Part shown: one piece after another, positions 51,164 through 59,258 of the stretch
How positions within the stretch are numbered: position 1 is the stretch's first letter
Layout of the letters: each line of letters begins with the position of its first letter
Assembly (NCBI GenBank): GCA_046723645.1
Contig: JBKOUY010000128.1
Location: 1 to 61,039 of the forward strand
Direction: 5' to 3'
Length of the DNA: 61,039 nucleotides
From: DASQUK01 sp046723645
GTDB taxonomy: Bacteria > Actinomycetota > Acidimicrobiia > Acidimicrobiales > VFJN01
Position numbers and translations under genes: made by a program
Notes under the pieces: model-generated
The model's input: only the letters and a program-made list of their open reading frames with translations
Databases searched by the model: none
Told to the model about the DNA's origin: nothing

Positions 51164-53410
51164 TTGGGCAGCATCCTGGGCAACCGGGTGGCACGCCTGG
51201 AGGATCCCCGGTTCCTGACCGTGGGCGGCACGTACGTCGAGGACGTGGTGCTACCGGACGCGGCATGGCTGACGTACGTCCGCTCCTCGGTGGCCCACGC
51301 GCGGATCGCCTCCATCGACGTGTCCGAGGCGAAGACCGCCCCGGGTGTCCTCGCCGTGCTGACGGGCGACGACCTCGCAGAGCTCGGCCTGGCGCCGCAC
51401 TCCACCCCCGCCTTTCCGGAGGCCATGCGCCGGCCGTTCGTTGCTCGCGGCGTGGTGCGGTTCGTCGGCGAGCCGGTCGTCGCCATCGTCGCCGAGGACC
51501 GGGCGTGCGGGAGCGACGCCGCCGACCTGGTGGTGGTCGAGTACGAGCCGCTCCCCGTGGTCGTCGATCCGGAGGTGGCGCTGCGCGACGAGCACGTGAT
51601 CTATCCGGACGTGGGCACCAACGTCGTCCAGCGGGTCTCCTCGGGCTCGCGGGCGGACTTCGCGGGCTGCGACGTCGTTGTCGAGGAGCGGATCGTCAAC
51701 CAGCGGCTGACCGCAGCGCCCATCGAACCGCGCTCGGCGGCGGCGTACTGGACCGACGACGGCCACCTCGTGCACTACGCGGCGTGCCAGGGTGCCCATC
51801 CCGCCCGCGACGTGCTGACGACGGTCTACGGGCTCGACCCGTCGCAGGTGCGGGTGGTCGTCCCCGACGTCGGCGGCGGCTTCGGCGCCAAGTCGCGCAC
51901 CTTCCCGGACGAGGCCGCGCTCGGGTTCTATGCCCGGGTGGTCGGTCGCCCGGTCCGCTGGACTGAGTGGCGCTCCGAGAACATGGTCGCGATGGCCCAC
52001 GGCCGCGGCCAGGTCCAGCACGCCCGGCTGGGCGGGACCCGGGACGGGCGGATCACGGCCTACCAGCTCGACGTCGTGCAGGACGCCGGCGCGTACCCGG
52101 TGCTCGGCGCCCGCCTGCCGGCGATGACGATGCTGATGACGACCGGTGCCTACGACATCGCCAACGCCGGGTTCAGCGGCGTCTCGGTCGTCACCAACAC
52201 GATGTCCACGACCGCCTACCGGGGCGCGGGCCGACCCGAGGCCGCCGTCGCGATCGAGCGGATGGTCGACCGGTTCGCCGCCGAGATCGGGATGGACCCG
52301 GCCGACGTCCGGCGCCGCAACCTCGTCGCTCCGTTCGACGACCGGTACACGACCGCGATCGGGACCGTGTACGACGTCGGCGACTACCCCGCGGCGCTGG
52401 AACTGGTCATGCGGGCGGCCGACTACGACGCCCTGCGCGCCGAGCAGGCGAGGCGCCGGGAGGCCGGCGACCCGGTCGCCCTCGGCGTCGGCATCGCCAC
52501 CTACGTCGAGATCACCGCCGCGGCGGGCGGGGGCGAGTTCGGCGCCGTGGAGCTCGACGCCGGGCGCATCCGGGTGCGGAGCGGGTCGACGCCGACCGGC
52601 CAGGGTCACGACACCACCTGGGCGATGATCGTCGCCGACCGGACGGGAGTGGCGCTGGAGGACGTCGAGGTGATCCACGGCGACACGGAGCAGGTCCCTC
52701 GCGGCGGCCTGACCGTCGGTTCCCGGTCGGTGCAGCTCGGTGGCGCGGCGATCGCCAAGGCGTGCGACACGCTGGTGGAGGTGGGTCGGGATGCCGCCGC
52801 CGACCTGCTCGAGGCATCGGTCGGTGACGTGGTCTTCGATCGCGAGGCGGCCCGCTTCCACGTCATCGGCGCACCGGCGCGGGGCGTGGGCTGGGAGGAC
52901 CTCGCCGCCTGCGGCGCGGGGCTGATGGCGGAGGCCGACCACCTGCCGGCGCTGCCGACGTTCCCGTTCGGCGCCCACGTGGCGGTCGTCGAGGTCGACA
53001 CCGAGACCGGGCGCGCCGATCTGCGGCGGATCGTGGCCGTCGACGACGCGGGTCGGATCATCAACCCGGTGGTGGCCGAGGGCCAGGTGCACGGCGGCAT
53101 CGCGCAGGGCGCCGCGCAGGCGCTGCTCGAGGCCGTCCGGTACGACGAGGAGGGCCAGCCGTTGACCACCAACTTCGCCGACTACCCCGTGATCTCGGCC
53201 GCCGAGCTGCCGTCCGTGGAGCTGGTGCCCATGGCGACGCCCACGTTCGTGAACGAGCTCGGCGCCAAGGGCATCGGCGAGTCCGGCACCATCGGCGCCA
53301 TCCCGGCGGTGTACAACGCGGTGGTTGACGCACTCGGCCACCTCGGCATCCGCCACCTGGAGACCCCCCTGACCCCCGAGCGGGTCTGGGCCGCGCTGGC
53401 GGCCCACTGA
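51164..53410 (+). CDS. Molybdenum hydroxylase large subunit (xanthine dehydrogenase/CoxL family, form II loop)
   Basis: 748 residues. Molybdopterin-cytosine-dinucleotide-binding subunit with NRVARLEDPRFLTVGGTYVE at the start, DVGGGFGAKSRTFPDE, the active-site loop AYRGAGR at 351-357 and catalytic Glu706 in GIGESGTIG. The AYRGAGR loop is that of form II/aldehyde-oxidising members; true CO dehydrogenase has AYRCSFR. The TTG at 51164 is preferred because AGGGGAGG lies 7 bp upstream and the family begins just before GNRVARLEDP. Unusually, neither the iron-sulphur nor the FAD subunit is adjacent; an IMPase and an SDR follow. Confidence 0.88.
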   Translation: MGSILGNRVARLEDPRFLTVGGTYVEDVVLPDAAWLTYVRSSVAHARIASIDVSEAKTAPGVLAVLTGDDLAELGLAPHSTPAFPEAMRRPFVARGVVRFVGEPVVAIVAEDRACGSDAADLVVVEYEPLPVVVDPEVALRDEHVIYPDVGTNVVQRVSSGSRADFAGCDVVVEERIVNQRLTAAPIEPRSAAAYWTDDGHLVHYAACQGAHPARDVLTTVYGLDPSQVRVVVPDVGGGFGAKSRTFPDEAALGFYARVVGRPVRWTEWRSENMVAMAHGRGQVQHARLGGTRDGRITAYQLDVVQDAGAYPVLGARLPAMTMLMTTGAYDIANAGFSGVSVVTNTMSTTAYRGAGRPEAAVAIERMVDRFAAEIGMDPADVRRRNLVAPFDDRYTTAIGTVYDVGDYPAALELVMRAADYDALRAEQARRREAGDPVALGVGIATYVEITAAAGGGEFGAVELDAGRIRVRSGSTPTGQGHDTTWAMIVADRTGVALEDVEVIHGDTEQVPRGGLTVGSRSVQLGGAAIAKACDTLVEVGRDAAADLLEASVGDVVFDREAARFHVIGAPARGVGWEDLAACGAGLMAEADHLPALPTFPFGAHVAVVEVDTETGRADLRRIVAVDDAGRIINPVVAEGQVHGGIAQGAAQALLEAVRYDEEGQPLTTNFADYPVISAAELPSVELVPMATPTFVNELGAKGIGESGTIGAIPAVYNAVVDALGHLGIRHLETPLTPERVWAALAAH

Positions 53411-53430
53411 CGCCGGGACGGAGGTCGAGC

Positions 53431-54240
53431 GTGACGACCGTGTCCGACCTGCTGGAGGCCGCGGTGGCCGCGGCGCGAGCGGGTGGCGCCGTCCTGGTCG
53501 AGGGGCTGCACCGCCCCAAGGAGGTGGAGCTCAAGAGCGAGCGCGCCTCGATCGTGACCTGGGCCGACGTCACCGCGCAGTCGGCGATCCTCGCGGTGAT
53601 CGCCGAGCGCTTCCCCGGCCACGCCGTCCTCGCCGAGGAGGGTCGCGCCGACCCCTCCGCCAACGCGGTGACGTGGCTCGTCGACCCCCTCGACGGCACG
53701 TCGAACTACGCCCACGGGGTGCCGTTCGCGTGCACCTCCGTCGCCGTCCGCGACGCCGACGGGTTGGCGGCCGGCGCCATCTTCGATCCGTTCCGCGAGG
53801 AGCTGTTCACGGCCGCCCGTGGCGGGGGAGCGTGGCTCGGGGACGACCGGCTGGCCGTGTCGTCCGTCGATTCGCCCGGCGCGGCCCTCGTCTGCACCGG
53901 CATCCAGTCCGACGACCCCGACGCGATCGCCGCGTTCGGCCGGCGCATCGTGGCGCTGAGCCGGGAATGCCGCGGCGTCCGCTGCGTGGGGTCGCCGGCC
54001 CTGTGCCTGGCCTATGTGGCCGCCGGGCGCATCGACGCATTCGTCGAGCGGGACGCCACGTTCGCATGGGACGTCGGTGCGGGCGCCCTGCTGATCGCCG
54101 AGGCCGGCGGCCGCATCGAGGATCTCGACGGCGGGCCCCTCAACCTCGGGCCCGGCCTCGCCAACGTGCTCGCCAGCAACGGTCGGATCCACGCGGCGCT
54201 CGCGGGGGTCGTCCGGGCTGCGGAGGGGATGCAGGGATGA
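53431..54240 (+). CDS. Inositol monophosphatase-family protein
   Basis: 269 residues. Mg-dependent phosphatase fold with all metal sites: AVLAEEGRAD (Glu-Glu), VDPLDGTSNYAHGVPF (DPLDGT) and FAWDVGAGALLIAEAGG (WDxxAG). Natural substrates of the family include inositol phosphates, histidinol phosphate and PAP. GTG at 53431 with GGACGGAGG upstream. Its stop overlaps the SDR start (ATGA), and it follows the molybdenum hydroxylase by 20 bp, so the three form one unit. Confidence 0.88.
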   Translation: MTTVSDLLEAAVAAARAGGAVLVEGLHRPKEVELKSERASIVTWADVTAQSAILAVIAERFPGHAVLAEEGRADPSANAVTWLVDPLDGTSNYAHGVPFACTSVAVRDADGLAAGAIFDPFREELFTAARGGGAWLGDDRLAVSSVDSPGAALVCTGIQSDDPDAIAAFGRRIVALSRECRGVRCVGSPALCLAYVAAGRIDAFVERDATFAWDVGAGALLIAEAGGRIEDLDGGPLNLGPGLANVLASNGRIHAALAGVVRAAEGMQG

Positions 54241-54911
54241 ACGGGCTCGAGGGCAAGCGGGTCGTCGTCACCGGCGGGGCCCGAGGGATCGGGGCCGCGC
54301 TGGCGGCCGAGCTGCGCGCCCGCGGCGCGACCGCGATCACGGCCGACGTTGCCGCCGGCGCCGACGTGAGGTGCGACGTGAGCGACGCGGACCAGGTGTC
54401 TGCGACGTTCGGCGAGGTCGGCGACGTCGACGGTCTGGTCAACTGCGCCGCGCTGCTGGTCGGGCGCAAGGCGTACGACGAGATCGACCTGGACGAGTGG
54501 GACCGCATGTTCGCCGTGAACGTGCGCGGGTCGTTCCTCTGCGCCCGGGCGGCGGCGGCGACCATGGCCGATCGCGGCGGGAGCATCGTCAACGTGGCGT
54601 CGGAGACGGCGGTCACCGGCTCGCACGGCTTCGTGCACTACGTCGCCTCGAAGGGCGCCGTCATCGCCATGACCCGCGCGCTGGCCAACGAGCTCGGGCC
54701 GCGCGGCGTTCGGGTCAACTGCGTCGCCCCGGGGTTCACCCCGACGCCGGGATCGCAGGTGCTCGGGAGCTACGACCCGAGCCGCACGCCTCTCGGCCGC
54801 GTCATGCGGCCCGACGACCTGCTCGGCACGTTCTGCTACCTGCTCTCGGACGACTCGGCCTTCGTCTCGGGCCAGACCCTGCTGGTCAACGGCGGCCGCG
54901 TCCCCAACTAG
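54237..54911 (+). CDS. SDR-family oxidoreductase
   Basis: 224 residues, short classical SDR. VVVTGGARGIGAALAAELRA for the cofactor, LVNCAALLVG in place of NNAG, Ser in VNVASETAVTGSHG, and Tyr/Lys in HYVASKGAVIAM. The SGQTLLVNGG end is typical of 3-oxoacyl-ACP reductase-like members. Overlaps the IMPase gene by 4 bp. The operon partner enzymes do not define a pathway; a hydroxy to oxo conversion is expected. Confidence 0.88.
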   Translation: MNGLEGKRVVVTGGARGIGAALAAELRARGATAITADVAAGADVRCDVSDADQVSATFGEVGDVDGLVNCAALLVGRKAYDEIDLDEWDRMFAVNVRGSFLCARAAAATMADRGGSIVNVASETAVTGSHGFVHYVASKGAVIAMTRALANELGPRGVRVNCVAPGFTPTPGSQVLGSYDPSRTPLGRVMRPDDLLGTFCYLLSDDSAFVSGQTLLVNGGRVPN

Positions 54912-54924
54912 CGGGCTAATGGGT

Positions 54925-54945
54925 GGTTCACTGACTGGGTGAACC
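54925..54945. promoter_or_regulatory. Palindrome covering the IclR-gene start codon
   Basis: GGTTCAC (54925-54931) and GTGAACC (54939-54945) are exact inverted copies with a 7-bp spacer, and the GTG start codon of the regulator is the first three bases of the right arm. The layout suits autorepression by the IclR protein or an RNA hairpin at the start. Confidence 0.5.
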
Positions 54946-55763
54946 CGTCTCGGGACGACCGCCGCGACGACGATCGGGGCGAGGGGCCGGTCCCGGCGCC
55001 CCCGGCGCTGCAATCCGTCGGCATCGCGCTGGACATCGTCGATGCCCTCGCCGACGCGGACGAGCTGAGCCTGAGCGAGCTGGCCCGGCGCGTGGGCGTC
55101 GCGAAGAGCACGGCACACCGCACGTGCGCGGTGCTGGCCCAGCGTGGGCTCGTCGACCGGACGCCGGGCCGCCGCTACCGGCTCGGGCTGCGCCTGGTCG
55201 AGTACGGGCATCTGGCGACGGAACGCACGGCCGTGGGACAGCAGGCGCTGCCGCTCCTCGTCGAGCTGCGCAACACCCTGGAGGAGACCGTGCAGGTCGG
55301 CGTGCCGGCCGGGGCCGACGTCGTCTATGTCGAGCGCGTCGAGGGGCAGCGCGCGCTGCGCTACTCGACCAACGCGCGCCGCTCGCCGCTGCACCGTTCC
55401 AGCGCCGGCAAGGTGCTGGCGGCGTTCAACCCCGAACTGGCGGAGGCCCGGATCCGCGCCGGCCTGCCGCCGAGCACGGGCTACACCATCGTCGTGCCCG
55501 AGCTCCTCCTCGCGGAGCTCGCCCGGATCCGTGAGCGCGGCTACGCCCGCAGCGTCGACGAGACCGAGCTCGGAATGTCGTCCCTGGCGGTGCCGGTGCG
55601 GGACTCGGCGAACGGCCCGGTCGTGGCGGCGATCTCGATGGTCGGGCCGACGCCCCGGGTGGTGGGCGACCACGAGGCCCGGCACGCACGCATCCTTAAG
55701 GCCGGGGCCCGCCGGCTCAGCGAGGCTATCGCCGAGGGCGGCTACACCATCCGCCGGGCATGA
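54939..55763 (+). CDS. IclR-family transcriptional regulator
   Basis: 274 residues. Helix-turn-helix in LSLSELARRVGVAKSTAHRT and wing LVDRTPGRRYRLG, followed by the IclR effector domain (VQVGVPAGADVVYVERVEG, RRSPLHRSSAGKVLAA, SLAVPVRDSANGPVVAAISM). IclR proteins usually control small catabolic units. About 20 disordered Asp/Arg-rich residues precede the domain, so a later start is possible, but the palindrome at the GTG at 54939 supports the region as the gene front. Lies 27 bp after the SDR gene; a candidate regulator of the molybdenum hydroxylase-IMPase-SDR unit. Confidence 0.9.
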   Translation: MNPSRDDRRDDDRGEGPVPAPPALQSVGIALDIVDALADADELSLSELARRVGVAKSTAHRTCAVLAQRGLVDRTPGRRYRLGLRLVEYGHLATERTAVGQQALPLLVELRNTLEETVQVGVPAGADVVYVERVEGQRALRYSTNARRSPLHRSSAGKVLAAFNPELAEARIRAGLPPSTGYTIVVPELLLAELARIRERGYARSVDETELGMSSLAVPVRDSANGPVVAAISMVGPTPRVVGDHEARHARILKAGARRLSEAIAEGGYTIRRA

Positions 55764-55764
55764 C

Positions 55765-56385
55765 TCACGGTGCCAGCCCGAGGACCTCGCGCGCCTTGTC
55801 GAACGCCGTGGTGGCGGCGCCGGCATCCACCTGGATGCCCAGCATGCCGACGGCACGGGCGCCCTCGACGTTCTCCTCGGCGTCGTCGAGGAACACGATC
55901 CTCTCCGCGGCGAGCCCCAGCGCCGCGGCGGCTGCGATGTAGGCGTCCGGGTCGGGCTTGCTGACACCGATGTCGGACGCGTCGACGAAGGCGTCCAGCT
56001 CCCGGAACGCCGGCCGAGAGTCGAAGAATGCCCGGCTCTGGATGGTGTACGCGTCGTTGGACAGGACGCCGACCCGGCGGCCGGCGGCGCGGGCGTCGTG
56101 CATGAGCCTGAAGGCATCGTGGTCGAACAGCTCGTCGGGCACGAGGTCCATGATCGACCGGAACATGGACCGCCAGCTGTCGTGGCCGGTCCTGCGCGCC
56201 ACGTTGTCCCAGTAGCCGTTCAGCGTCAGCGTGCCGGAGAGCTTCTCCCTCCAGACCGGATCACCCTCCGGATCGACGGGGCCTCGGCCCGGCACGGGAA
56301 TGCCGGTGGCGGTGGCGTAGGCGTCCAGCGCTTGCCACGGGTCGAGGATCACACCGCCGACGTCCAACAGCAGCCCGTCGTACAT
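55765..56385 (-). CDS. HAD-family hydrolase
   Basis: 206 residues, HAD subfamily IA. Motif I is LLDVGGVILDP, with the nucleophile Asp but Gly where the second (general acid) Asp normally stands, as in some YihX-like members. Motif II is VGVLSNDAY, motif III KPDPDAYIAAAAALG and motif IV FLDDAEENVEGA. Phosphatase or dehalogenase activity is possible; a retained DxG motif tends to go with sugar phosphate phosphatases. ATG at 56385. Convergent with the IclR gene with one base between stops. Confidence 0.85.
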   Translation of the reverse strand: MYDGLLLDVGGVILDPWQALDAYATATGIPVPGRGPVDPEGDPVWREKLSGTLTLNGYWDNVARRTGHDSWRSMFRSIMDLVPDELFDHDAFRLMHDARAAGRRVGVLSNDAYTIQSRAFFDSRPAFRELDAFVDASDIGVSKPDPDAYIAAAAALGLAAERIVFLDDAEENVEGARAVGMLGIQVDAGAATTAFDKAREVLGLAP

Positions 56386-56420
56386 CGTCCTGGCACGCTC
56401 CGGTTCGTCCAGTGGGTCAG

Positions 56421-56500
56421 TGAGGGTCGATTCCGCCGAGGTCTGGCGCCCCGACCAGTCCTGTCGGCATGACGAGCATGATCCGCGGAATCGACCCTCA
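56421..56500. repeat. Perfect 16-bp inverted repeat, candidate terminator
   Basis: TGAGGGTCGATTCCGC (56421-56436) and GCGGAATCGACCCTCA (56485-56500) are exact reverse complements flanking a 48-bp loop. It begins one base past the stop codon of the alpha/beta hydrolase at 56502 and precedes the HAD gene on the same strand, so it may end hydrolase transcripts. The long loop and long perfect arms are unusual for a simple terminator and could also mark a small dispersed element. Confidence 0.55.
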
Positions 56501-56501
56501 G

Positions 56502-57314
56502 TCAGCCGGTGCCGCAGAACCGCGCCACGGCCGCGCCGGCCTCTGGCGACTCGTCGAGGACGAGGTGTCCGGCGTCGGGGAAGGTGGCCAACGTACCGCG
56601 GGGCAGCAGGTCCACCCAGCTGTGCCCGAGTTCGACGGGCACGATCCGGTCCTCGTCGCCCCACACGACCAACGTCGGGGTGTCGACGCGACCCAGCCAG
56701 CGGGGCACGACGCGGTCGAACGGGTGCTCCCACAGCATGATCGCCGTCGTCCGCATCTCCCGGTAGCGGTCGACGGTGAAGTCCACGTCGTTCGGATCGG
56801 CCGGCAGGTGCGGCGCGAGCGTCTCCATCCGGTGGACGAGGCGGCCCATCAGCTCGTCCGGCGGGATGCTGAAGACGTCGTCGAGCGCAACCCCCCGCCC
56901 GCGGAGGCCGGCCGGTGCGACCAGCACCAGGCGGCGCAGGCGGTGCTTCTGCTCGATCGCGAACCGGGCCGCGATCAGCCCACCCAGCGAGAGGCCGACG
57001 AGGTTGACGTCGGCCGTCAGCGCGAGCTGGTCGAACAGCTCGGTGTAGTGGAGTACCAGGTCGTGGACGTCGTGCAGGCCCTCGAGGTCGCCCGAATCGC
57101 CGTAGCCGGGGTGGTGGGGGATCAGCACGCGGTAGCGCTCGGTCCACGGCTCGGCGAAGCCCCAGCCGTGCCACGTGCCGGCCCCGTGGAAGAACACCAG
57201 CGGTGGAGCTGCGGGGTCGCCCGCAGCCAGTACCGCCGTGGGCGTCCCGTGGACGTCGTAATCCTGGCGCTCGAACGCAGCGGTCAGGGGACTGGCGGTG
57301 GGACTCACGCTCAC
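56502..57314 (-). CDS. Alpha/beta hydrolase (module 1, paired with LLM oxygenase)
   Basis: 270 residues. VFFHGAGTWHGWGF contains the oxyanion turn, the nucleophile is in VGLSLGGLIAARF, the acid in VVWGDEDRIVPVELG and the histidine in PDAGHLVLDES, a complete triad of the meta-cleavage/haloalkane-type hydrolase fold. GTG at 57314 overlaps the stop of the LLM oxygenase gene by 4 bp, so the two are coupled. Probably hydrolyses a product of the flavin monooxygenase. Confidence 0.88.
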   Translation of the reverse strand: MSVSPTASPLTAAFERQDYDVHGTPTAVLAAGDPAAPPLVFFHGAGTWHGWGFAEPWTERYRVLIPHHPGYGDSGDLEGLHDVHDLVLHYTELFDQLALTADVNLVGLSLGGLIAARFAIEQKHRLRRLVLVAPAGLRGRGVALDDVFSIPPDELMGRLVHRMETLAPHLPADPNDVDFTVDRYREMRTTAIMLWEHPFDRVVPRWLGRVDTPTLVVWGDEDRIVPVELGHSWVDLLPRGTLATFPDAGHLVLDESPEAGAAVARFCGTG

Positions 57315-58462
57315 GCCGCCTCCTTCCTCGAACGAAGTCTCGGGATGACCTCTTCTGCGAACAGGGTGGTGTTCTTCACGACCTTCCAGTTGGGCATGTC
57401 GCCGAGGGTCAGGTTGAGGTTCAGGCGGCTGCTGCCCGACTCCTCGATCCAGCCCCCGACGGCGTCGGCCACCTTCTCCGGCGTGCCGGCCACGATCCGG
57501 TTGATGGCGATGAGGTCCTCCCAGTTGGCGGACCCGTGCACGTCGGCGGCCTGGATCCGCTTCCGGAACTCGGGCACGGTCACGTACCCCGGCGGGTTCA
57601 GGTACCGGGGGGTCGTCCGCAGCGCGTTCTCGAAGAAGTACATGACGTGCGGTAGGAACTCCTCCTCGGCCCGCTCGTCCGTCTCGGCCACGTACGCCAT
57701 CACGCCGATCGCCACCTTGTCGGGGGTCGGGTCGTGACCGTGGGCCGCGAGGCGCTCGCGGAAGTGGTCGAACACCTTGAGCTGCACGATCCGGGGGATG
57801 AACACCACCGAGTACCCGAACCCCAGCTCCGCGGCCAGCTCGATCGTCTCGGGGGACCCGGTGCCGACGATGTAGCACTCGGGGTAGGGCTGCTGCAGCG
57901 GCCTCGGCCACGGGTTCAGGTAGCGGTAGCTGTAGAAGTCGCCGGCGTAGCTCTGAGGTCCGTCCTGCGTCCAGCACCGCAGGATGATGTCGATCGACTC
58001 ACGGAACCGGGCCCGGGCAGTGGCCGGGTTGACGGCGTTGGCCCAGTACTCCATGCCGGTGCCCAGGGGGAAGGCAACCCGCAGCCGGCCCCCGGACATG
58101 ACGTCGAGCATCGCGTACTCCTCGGCCAGCCGGTTGGGGTAGCCGAGGTTCGGCGGCGTGCCGAACACGCTGATCCAGCTCTTCGTCTGAGGGATCAGCG
58201 CCGCCGCAGTCAGGTTGGGGGCGGGGTTCATCGAGTACTGGGTGTTGTGATGCTCGTTGAGCACCAGCCCGTCGTACCCGAGCTTGTCCGCGAGCAGCAT
58301 CTCCGACAGGTACCGGCTGTAGAGCTCGTGCCCGGTCTTCGGGTCGTAGTTGGTGTTGGGGAAGTCGACCCAGAGCGACGGCCGCTCGCCATGATCGGGC
58401 GGCAGGTCGGTGTACGGGAAGAAGTGGAAGAAGTGGAACTCCGCTTGATCGACCAGACCCAT
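57311..58462 (-). CDS. LLM-class flavin-dependent oxidoreductase (module 1)
   Basis: 383 residues, bacterial-luciferase-like barrel. Family landmarks: KLGYDGLVLNEHHNTQYSMN, PNRLAEEYAMLDVMSGGRLR, LRVAFPLGTGMEYW and the substrate loop RDGPQSYAGD-like region (TQDGPQSYAGDFYSYRYLNP). These enzymes use FMNH2 (or F420) and O2 to insert oxygen. ATG at 58462 with GAGGGGGG upstream. It is related in layout to the second LLM gene at 59255, and each is followed by an overlapping alpha/beta hydrolase. Confidence 0.88.
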   Translation of the reverse strand: MGLVDQAEFHFFHFFPYTDLPPDHGERPSLWVDFPNTNYDPKTGHELYSRYLSEMLLADKLGYDGLVLNEHHNTQYSMNPAPNLTAAALIPQTKSWISVFGTPPNLGYPNRLAEEYAMLDVMSGGRLRVAFPLGTGMEYWANAVNPATARARFRESIDIILRCWTQDGPQSYAGDFYSYRYLNPWPRPLQQPYPECYIVGTGSPETIELAAELGFGYSVVFIPRIVQLKVFDHFRERLAAHGHDPTPDKVAIGVMAYVAETDERAEEEFLPHVMYFFENALRTTPRYLNPPGYVTVPEFRKRIQAADVHGSANWEDLIAINRIVAGTPEKVADAVGGWIEESGSSRLNLNLTLGDMPNWKVVKNTTLFAEEVIPRLRSRKEAA

Positions 58463-58520
58463 GTGACCCCCCTCGGTCGGGTGACGGCTTCCTGATGGCG
58501 TGGTGCCGACGGGCGGGGCT

Positions 58521-59258
58521 TCAGGCACCGCCGCCAAGATCGGCCAGGAACTGGACAAGGTGGCCGGCGACGCCGCCGGGCTCGTCCCACTCGAGCAGGT
58601 GGCCGGCGCCCGCCACGACCTCGACCGGGAGGCCATGCGCCGCCCAGGCCGCCGACCCGGCGACCGGGAGCAGCTCGTCGAGCTCCCCCCAGAGCACGAG
58701 CGTCGGGCAGTCGATGCGGTGGATGCGCCGGGCGAGCCCCCGGTCGCCCAACGGCCACAACAGGTTGGCGGCGGCCACGTCGGACAGGTAGCGGGCCACC
58801 GGGCCGTCGTCGGGCCCCAGCTCGGCGAAGCGTTCCGCGAACGGATCGGGCACGCCCTTGGCGAACAGGTGGCTCATGCGCTCTGCGGTCGGCACGGCGT
58901 AGATGTCCAGCCCCGGCTCGGCCTCGTCGAAGATGCCGAACGGCGCCAGCAGGGCGGCGCCGGTCACGGCCTCCGGCCGGAACACGGCCAGGTCGGCGGC
59001 GAGCATGCCCCCCAGCGATGCACCGACCACGGGGCAGGGGAGCGCGCCGGTGGCGTCGAGCGCGTCCCAGACGAGCGTCAGCCAGCCCAGGTAGTCGTCC
59101 GGCGTCTCGAAGCCCGAGCGGCCGTCGAGCCCGGGGATCTCCGGGACCACGACGTCCCAGCCGGCGCCACCGAGGGCGTCCAGGGCGGGCGAGTTGGCCG
59201 GGTGGCCGGCGATCCCCGGCAGGTAGACGACGGTCGCGCCGTCGAGACGCTCGCTCAT
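58521..59258 (-). CDS. Alpha/beta hydrolase (module 2, paired with LLM oxygenase)
   Basis: 245 residues. Nucleophile in PVVGASLGGMLAADLA, acid in VLWGELDELLPVAG and histidine in AGAGHLLEWDEPG; YLPGIAGHPANSP corresponds to the oxyanion strand. ATG at 59258 overlaps the LLM stop (ATGA). Its triad is conventional, but it is shorter than the module 1 hydrolase and lacks part of the cap. Likely acts on the product of the preceding oxygenase. Confidence 0.88.
   Translation of the reverse strand: MSERLDGATVVYLPGIAGHPANSPALDALGGAGWDVVVPEIPGLDGRSGFETPDDYLGWLTLVWDALDATGALPCPVVGASLGGMLAADLAVFRPEAVTGAALLAPFGIFDEAEPGLDIYAVPTAERMSHLFAKGVPDPFAERFAELGPDDGPVARYLSDVAAANLLWPLGDRGLARRIHRIDCPTLVLWGELDELLPVAGSAAWAAHGLPVEVVAGAGHLLEWDEPGGVAGHLVQFLADLGGGA

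Noticed and set aside
51164..53410. Carbon monoxide dehydrogenase (form I)
   Set aside because: The active-site loop is AYRGAGR, not the AYRCSFR of form I enzymes, and coxM/coxS are absent.
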